From: Pseudomonas sp. R5-89-07
Lineage (GTDB): Bacteria; Pseudomonadota; Gammaproteobacteria; Pseudomonadales; Pseudomonadaceae
Assembly: GCF_003851685.1 (NCBI RefSeq)
Contig: NZ_CP027727.1
Span: 3,968,001-4,032,000, forward strand
DNA: 64,000 bases
Direction of reading: 5' to 3'
The notes under the pieces were generated by a model, which ran no database searches, had not been told where the DNA came from, and saw only the letters and a list, made by a program, of their open reading frames with translations. The position numbers were made by a program, and so were the translations under genes. Shown in pieces: positions 63,001 to 64,000 of the stretch. Each line of letters opens with the position of its first letter. Positions within the stretch are counted from its first letter, which is position 1.

Positions 63001-63438
63001 CGCCACCTCGGTGTAACCACGCAGTTGGCTGGGGCTTGCGCCGTTGACTTCATTGAGGATGACGTTGGCGGAGTTGCCGTTGAAGTTCGGGTTGCCGACG
63101 ATGATGCCGCCAATCTGGGTCGCCTGTGTGCGACCGGTGGCGTTGTTGAGAATCACGCCGTTGGTGCCGACGTTATAGTCTTTGAACTGGTTGTGCGACA
63201 GCCCGCTGCCATTCGGCGCAGCGATATTGACGATCGGAACGCCGTTGCCCGACTGCCCCAGCGTTGTGCCTGGCGCGCTCACTACGATCCCGTCCGCCTG
63301 CGCCAGCAAAGGCTGCCAGAAGACCGCATTGGCCAAGATCAACGCCAACCCGCGTTTGGGCAAGCCCAGGAAGTTGGATCGTTTTTTCACGACTGCAGAA
63401 GGTTGGCGCGCAAGAAAGGCGAGCTGGCGAACGTCCAT
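48058..63438 (-). CDS. cdiA: CdiA-like contact-dependent inhibition effector / filamentous haemagglutinin (TpsA)
   Basis: This 5126-residue TpsA exoprotein begins with an extended signal peptide (residues 1-48, 'ALILANAVFWQPLLAQA'). The TPS secretion domain (about 50-300) carries 'IIVGNPNFNGNS' (NPNL-type) and 'VIVANPYGISCNGCGF'. FHA-1 beta-helix repeats fill about 330-3500. A less repetitive middle (3500-4170, with 'GVRCLDCNYVG') may hold receptor-binding and export-arrest regions. FHA-2 repeats run to about 4600, then a DUF637-like pretoxin part (about 4660-4830). The Gly-Ala-Lys junction at 5024-5026 precedes a 100-residue toxin ('LPDGQHGFNDIIDNYAGDAA' ... 'EWIVDEGNVTHRRFIPGGQ'). It should be exported by the TpsB encoded upstream and deliver the toxin into neighbouring cells on contact. 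The toxin activity is not known to me. No stop or frameshift interrupts the frame. Confidence 0.92.
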   Translation of the reverse strand: MDVRQLAFLARQPSAVVKKRSNFLGLPKRGLALILANAVFWQPLLAQADGIVVSAPGTTLGQSGNGVPIVNIAAPNGSGLSHNQFKDYNVGTNGVILNNATGRTQATQIGGIIVGNPNFNGNSANVILNEVNGASPSQLRGYTEVAGQSAHVIVANPYGISCNGCGFINTPQATLTTGKAIIENGQISRYQVDQGSVAIDGAGLNASNVDQFEIITRAATINAQIQAKKLTIVTGRNDVDARTLNATARAADGSQAPDLAIDSSALGGMYVGAVKLVGTEAGVGVKLSGDMVAGGDIQIDAAGNVVMGQTSAAAAVNVKAQSLDSKGAVYAGTDLSVKTQGALTNRQTLAAKDSITLDAGGRLTSNGVIEAGVNADNSRNNQGDVHLTAQAIDNTGKTVIASRDLSIDTGELTNVGGTLSAQRDAQLNATNLDNRNQGRVLSAGGLGLTADQLLNSQGGLVTSTGNLAAGIGLLINRDGELSSQAQVTLQLAALDNVAGLLSAGQLLTLNATGQINNQGGRIAGRQIVQVIAGSLNNSQKGSLTSQGNLDLVAGAVDNSATGQIASAQAIKANLRSLDQSAGGQLTSTTGLTLDLNHGHLDNRSGLINTRDQLTLNNLNAVDNRQGEISSTQSFVLAANSLDNGAGKVLSDQGLTLRVAGALENARGLVSATSLDAVTGDLNNQSGKFSASGSLNLTATGLLDNTNGELLAKDLALTAGSLNNSNARVQGDRTLAIYSGALANQFGTLAAGNSLTLNAASMDNSAGQLTSDGVLTAAIAGHVLNQTGLFAAKGDLHLNLGSLDNQQGKLFAQNSLDLQVDGALNNQRGILRGDIRLNLKAGQVDNSDGGRISASQALKANVASLAQHNDGRLFSPGDVSLDLNQGQLNNQGGVISAAGQLLLVNLGNVDNQGGEISSSQAFTLAADTLNNRSAKLLSEQALTVRIARALDNAQGLVSANNLDIGAGSLNNQGGVLSAGDGLITQVFGALDNRNGKVLARTASVNSASLDNRLGLLQGDTVLNLNSSGLVDNRQGMLVAAQGLDLTAAGLDNSAGKLTSDGLLTAHIAGQLLNQAGLFSAASVLQVSAASLDNSAKGNLYAKNHLGLMLGASLNNDQGTLNSDGTLAMNTGQVDNGNGGRITSQQQLTASVTGLDQHNGGGLYSQSGVSLDLNHGHLNNQGGLIHAPGALLLNNLASVNNQDGEISSAQALRFTADSFDNQSGKLLSEQGLIVRIARALDNTKGLINASALDVSANSLLNAEGGLKARDELVTQVDTTLDNHQGEILGTSMRLASAALDNSGGLIQSDKTLTLNSTGALTNRNGHVASGQALFLTSGSLDNQAKGSIAGNNDLTLSVGQFDNRGGRVTAAGTLLANGDQLDNGGGGLLNSGKAMSLQFNRLDNQGGEASSVTDLSLTGGQFDNSNGGRFLANGTVQLTLDHLNNQQGTVRGGGSLRLQAATLNNNGGRISSGAAQQLTTTGVLSNRNGELLSAMALTLNSASFDNQGGKLIGDGAVSVSTGTLNNQNGGRLTSADRLDLTAGRVDNRFDGTIASNKTLTASINELDQRGGGELYSSSDLTLNMNQGLLDNAGGLIHAPGQMLLNNLSAVSNQNGEISSGQAFTLAAKSFDNSSGKVLSDQALSLKIDLALVNLKGVISAAGLTTQAASLDNSSGVFSSSRDLALTLGADLLNDDGEVSSSGASVVNAMTLNNRNGGKVMGDISLDLTTSGALYNQGGTLGGGQGLRVTSASLDNSQSGSLVSDGGLTVKVKGLLDNQAKGAVLAKGVMDIQAGSLDNRTGRLSGQNLLTLRSASLDNRGGAVRANQNLDLHIGQIDNREGVLNSKQALSIAGQSLSNQGGLASAMGPVRLTLDTINNTKGRIASQDDLAATVGVLNQQGGELVAQGNLTLNADALDNRDKGLVAATKTLKLSVSNLDNRAGEISSQQSIDLSGQRVDNSGGKLLAGTALEMAMGEVVNQAKGLVFAQNTRFTGARLDNTEGTFGAERSLAVQLSEGLDNTRGILTSEGSIDLAVQRLNNTDGSLSGAGPLTLGSATEVLNTGGTVESAQDLKLNSASLDNSNGLIKSQGATIVTTGMFTNGFGARVSSAHSLDLTATQVTNSGHIGSAGSLNANITGLTQRGGAELVSTTQLTLDLHDGELVNAGVINAPLLALKNLASVGNQNGEISSQNAFTLAAKNLDNSNGKLISNQKLTLRVDQVLANVKGHINAVVLDARSTRLNNTDGLLSGRGDVTISATELLGNQRGSVIADGALLLTGAALDNRNGEIAGKAQVTATIASIDNQNGKLISTEGLYLRGASLDNRNGLVGAAKALKLDIDTLDNRAGELTGNADVAVTGQQLNNSDKGVVFAGGGLSLSVDQIVNRALGEMNGQRLTLVGTSLDNNGGKLLSQQPLMLELAGDLDNSEGVLGSEDTLSIKARSLNNSKGSLSTAQGLNVAVTGNLNNHSGQLATDGNLTLRSASIGNEQGTISGKGPVSVTTGLLNNQGGRLNSGDTLTLITGQLNNGGNIGGEKGVTSSLTGLDQQGGKLFSNAGLSLDLNNGVLSNTGGLLNAKGPLLLKNLNTVTNQHGEISSGQAFTLAAQSLDNGNGKLLSNQGLTLRVNQALSNIKGLIGAASLDARAATVDNRGGTLSSRSDLQLTSAGLLTNTEQGLINAAQTLTVQSADLNNQNGNVLGAAVTLNAMALDNTVGGLINSKGSLNLTAASLNTGSGGEVSAKGALGIDVNALAVAGGRIVGEQGVTLDLNNSDLDNHNGLLLANGPLILKNLRDLSNQGGEISSQQSFFLAARSLDNTGGKLISSQSLSVNAGTLLNTEKGLLSGWQGLHISGGNLDNRNNGTLSSRDGAVDVRLTGALKNNAEGALVSHGRLDVNAASLDNRGNGMISSGGAQSLTVSGALVNGDGGLIDSGATLDMQAATLANQSSITAQQALTFAGTDLTNNGGTLASNGGLTLDLLGNLNNSGGKLASAGPLLLQRASQVYNDADGQIVSQGLLTLFTGGLNNSQRGTIAGKGRVAITSAGGVKNLNDGLIYSQDADVQLNATGLSNAKGAVQGQTGLVLNINGDVDNQGGKLLAQTGDVSVKATSLDNREGQLASLKGLLDAQLAGGVNNQDGIAQSQRLNLVANSLSNQGGHIAAQGGDAIVIANNFINANGGLYAKGLLRVDGLMLDNSTGQIAAGTIDLSAKGALTNRAGVIESDTTISVAASDIDNQGGKLRALGGEGKTLFQIGNLFDNRSGVLETANSDLILAANSFLNSDGRLLHVGAGNFDISLPNVTGAGGSIITRGGLTLNADTWSNSSVIQAGRLNVNVNNFTQTETGQLLASTRLEGKGKNWTNGGLIASDGSMDLQLTGEYQGNGKVSSVGSLDMSAAQLTLNESATMAAGGITNVTVSGQLSNRGRLTSNNVLNINAGDVSNFGTMASGQNLLINAQALTNDRVQAGESSLLLSGGDMKLQVSTLKNNYSDIYSLGGLEVAGYNGTEHAARMDNLSGRIESTGDMSLKATIVLNKMESFDVKATNAVSASIGVRCLDCNYVGQNGVFTSHLVWQQNFDVEATGEQVAASLVSGKKLSVQGDKFENFNSAVSAVSDINISVNDFDNTASALGSYQSLKYITMRPGVGLWERIFNYNATNDPTYNRNIHFWNAAEQESIVGLKQPTDRSQAIATYRLNFGPKGGMGAAVPKANFIPGVTVQAPAEILNATPFAEKIIASSGASFVPAIIQAGGNVAINAVNKITNGVERSFTTTVAGPSRQTNTQVSGTGNSTIINLNRQLPPDLAQQKVDPLTLPGFSLPSGKNGLFRLSEQGASSQQAGQARPEAQSWTMGAADIGLAQRQQTMPEKQGRTIQFEGASLLTASTRQVTVAAREASNVNASLRAVNAADVANADTGTRLPGRASDTGIAHIGAISVGTSSGIPAVSASQISDVISEDRDPRTAITAPVGSPSQHLELTASVDRTTRVDGTQHNATTSGLNIPGVTPLAPAVVVDVTSVGQPANGASSSVGSQTITRVEGLPSSKAASQPHKYLVETNPVLTELKQFMSSDYLLAGLGYNPDESAKRLGDGLYEQRLVQQAIIERTGQRFIDGQTSDEAVFRYLMDNAIRSKQALDLSVGVSLTGEQVAALTHDIVWLEEHVVNGEKVLVPVLYLAHADNRLAPNGALIAGHDVSLIAGQNLENAGTLRASNDLSAAAGNDLINSGLIEAGNRLDLLAGNNIVNKAGGIIAGRDVSMTAVNGDVINERTVTGAGYNIGFAKHTDYIDNAARIEAANDLSIRAGRDVTSAGGVLQSGKDTSIVAGRDVNLIAAQQHDTMDGGKRNRSEEITQNGSSVETGRDLKVSAGRDFSAIASEIEAKRDVSISAGGDIYLASGADEQHSYSKTSSTKRQEDHVSQISTSVTAGSDVTLSAGKDLALIASRISAGDEAYLVAAKNLGLLSAEDRDYSLYDMKRGGGFGSGKTQRDELMKVSNRGSQIKTDGDLTIQSQGDQKYQVARLESGEDLTIVSGGGVSFEGMKDLHQESHEKSKSSFAWNSMSGAGNTDETFKQTQMSAKGRIVIQAVEGLNIDVKQVNQQTVSEAIDAMVKADPQLAWLKEAEKRGDVDWRKVQEIHESFKYNNSSLGGGAALVIAIIVTYFTWGLGAELVGVAATSTTGLAASAVYTGVAVKTATSAINNKGNLGDIAKDVTSTDSLKSYAIAGLSGPIAKLFGVTGAFTAADLGRQLAVTSALKTVVNGGSFTKNVGQAALDLSASLLSGMIYEQVGAKLVGSELSTKVAVHAIVGGLIAEAAGGDFASGAIAAGANKALVQAFGDDLFPGQAHERLLAMTSQLIGMTVAAGLGGSAKDQEVAGWVAQQGTIYNELQHKEIEALIGEAKNCKAKNNCQNVINKYADLNEANEKRLNGICESDPSKCRDAYGEWAAGYEKTHELISQVRTNDRLPDEVSNMLIAVELMNINSRNRVLAAGIAQNVFEASSDVAAEAGIEVAPETVGGYSKWAAILFGARKAGAKAIDNSVIGKPRVGSANKLPDGQHGFNDIIDNYAGDAAKFEIPTKGPGGEVVRVSELRQIEGSNNGVGGVFEWIVDEGNVTHRRFIPGGQVTGLPNQIPKK
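48360..48369 (-). repeat. GGTGCAAAAG toxin-junction repeat, copy 1 (in the live cdiA)
   Basis: Codes for Gly-Ala-Lys 5024-5026 of the CdiA protein, exactly at the border between the pretoxin region ('ILFGARKA') and the toxin. The same 10-mer heads the four displaced modules downstream. Confidence 0.85.
55043..61560 (-). repeat. Higher-order repeats in the FHA-1 region of cdiA
   Basis: The block around 'GEISS-x-Q-A/S-F-x-LAA-x-SLDN' recurs at plus-strand positions near 61553, 60692, 59825, 58592, 56879, 55661 and 55043. The intervals are about 861, 867, 1233, 1713, 1218 and 618 bp. Each is preceded by 'LDLN-x-G-x-L-N-N-x-G-G-x-I' and followed by 'K-L-L-S-x-Q-x-L-x-L/V-R'. On top of the 20-23 residue beta-helix rungs this is a second, longer period of about 290 residues, with insertions and deletions of whole sub-blocks. 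Confidence 0.8.
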
Positions 63439-63471
63439 GTCATGTCTCGATGCCCAAGAGGCGGTAAAAAT

Positions 63472-64000
63472 TTAAAGAAAAAAATCCAGGCGGAAATAAA
63501 TCGGCGCTTCACGTTCAGTGATCGGATCCGGGCGCTCCAAAGAGTGTGCAAAGGTCACCGTGGCGGCGACGTTCTGGCCGCGCGCAAACAGATCCACCGA
63601 ATTGCTGGTCATGCGCCCATGCTGCTCGGCGTTGTAGCGGCCATGACTGATCACGCCCTGGTCGTAGCCAAGGCTGGTGCCGTATTCGCGGAACACTGGC
63701 TGCAACCAGGCCCAGCTCACCGGGCGACTCCAGCGCAGGTCGTTGCGCCAGTAGCCGCCACTGTCGCCGGCCAGGCTTTGGTCCTTATAACCACGTATGG
63801 AAGACTGGCCGCCGAGGCTCACGCGCTGCGGACTGAACAGTACGTCTTCACTGCGCTGTCCGGTCATCAGGCTGCTGAAGCTGAGCGACTCGCCCCACAG
63901 TTTGAAGGGGTACAGGTAGCTCACGGTCGCGGTGTATTTTCGGTAGCGCGCATCGGCCTGGCCGGGGCGCGGATTGTGATTGGCCTGGGCGTCGAATGCG
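63472..64000 (-). CDS. cdiB: TpsB outer-membrane transporter, CdiB/ShlB/FhaC-like (C-terminal part)
   Basis: The frame is open from the window edge to the stop at 63472-63474 (about 176 residues seen). It is the end of a 16-stranded Omp85-type barrel. 'VSLGGQSSIRGYKDQSLAGDSGGYWRNDLRW' contains the conserved [V/I]-R-G-Y motif of the loop 6 that reaches into the pore. Alternating strands follow, and the protein ends in 'APIYFRLDFFL', the C-terminal Phe-type signature of outer-membrane proteins. It should secrete the CdiA-like protein via its POTRA and TPS domains. The cdiA ATG lies 33 bp downstream, so cdiB-cdiA-cdiI form one operon. The 5' part lies beyond the window. Confidence 0.92.
   Translation of the reverse strand, partial: AFDAQANHNPRPGQADARYRKYTATVSYLYPFKLWGESLSFSSLMTGQRSEDVLFSPQRVSLGGQSSIRGYKDQSLAGDSGGYWRNDLRWSRPVSWAWLQPVFREYGTSLGYDQGVISHGRYNAEQHGRMTSNSVDLFARGQNVAATVTFAHSLERPDPITEREAPIYFRLDFFL

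Overview
The window looks like chromosomal DNA of a Pseudomonas of the fluorescens group. The genes are GC-rich with strong AAGGAG-type ribosome binding sites. The mix of families is typical of that genus: glucarate catabolism, SfnB-type sulfur oxidoreductase, GlxA-type AraC regulators, a DUF2986 protein, a GabP-like permease and a FilH/ShlB-type secretion system. Two repeats at about 25.4 kb and 39.1 kb match families common between Pseudomonas genes. This assignment rests on recognition only.

Region 0.1-8.7 kb: two GNAT acetyltransferases, then a minus-strand cluster made of tetR, an Old Yellow Enzyme, an SDR, two NTF2-like proteins and an SRPBCC protein. The same 15-bp operator stands in front of tetR and in front of the Old Yellow Enzyme. 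A dicarboxylate/glutamate symporter and a divergent VOC/LysR pair follow. Region 9.0-14.6 kb: a five-gene minus-strand operon (alpha/beta hydrolase, unknown protein, two alcohol dehydrogenases, AhpD-like protein) divergent from a GlxA-type regulator. Region 14.7-21.5 kb: three transporters with regulators or operators. One is a frameshifted MFS gene beside a TetR gene, one is an EamA permease behind a GntR-like palindrome, and one is a DHA2 exporter divergent from an XRE regulator. Region 22-31.5 kb: an HNH nuclease, MFS, cupin, GABA-type permease, OPT transporter, GST and a chemoreceptor with a possible FliA promoter. Region 31.8-36.3 kb: trmK, then a GntR regulator divergent from gudP-gudD (glucarate uptake and dehydration). 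Region 36.3-44.7 kb: an orphan antitoxin-like fragment, sulfur acquisition genes, hydrolases, a second GlxA regulator with an isochorismatase, a YeeE/TsuA-type permease and another acetyltransferase.

Region 44.8-64.0 kb is accessory DNA. A 54-nt 3' piece of a tRNA-Asn gene, still followed by its terminator, marks a probable island boundary. The geometry places the island to the right, with the intact tRNA expected beyond the window. The island carries a contact-dependent inhibition / two-partner secretion locus on the minus strand: the end of the outer-membrane transporter (tpsB/cdiB), a 5126-residue CdiA-like effector, and its immunity gene.

Downstream of that immunity gene lies a row of at least four displaced CdiA C-terminal toxin/immunity modules. 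Four of them begin at the same 10-bp sequence (GGTGCAAAAG, coding Gly-Ala-Lys) that marks the toxin junction in the live cdiA. Every displaced toxin I can read is frameshifted, truncated or reduced to a tail, while two displaced immunity genes remain open. This is the most interesting structure in the window: an ordered record of past toxin replacement at one junction.
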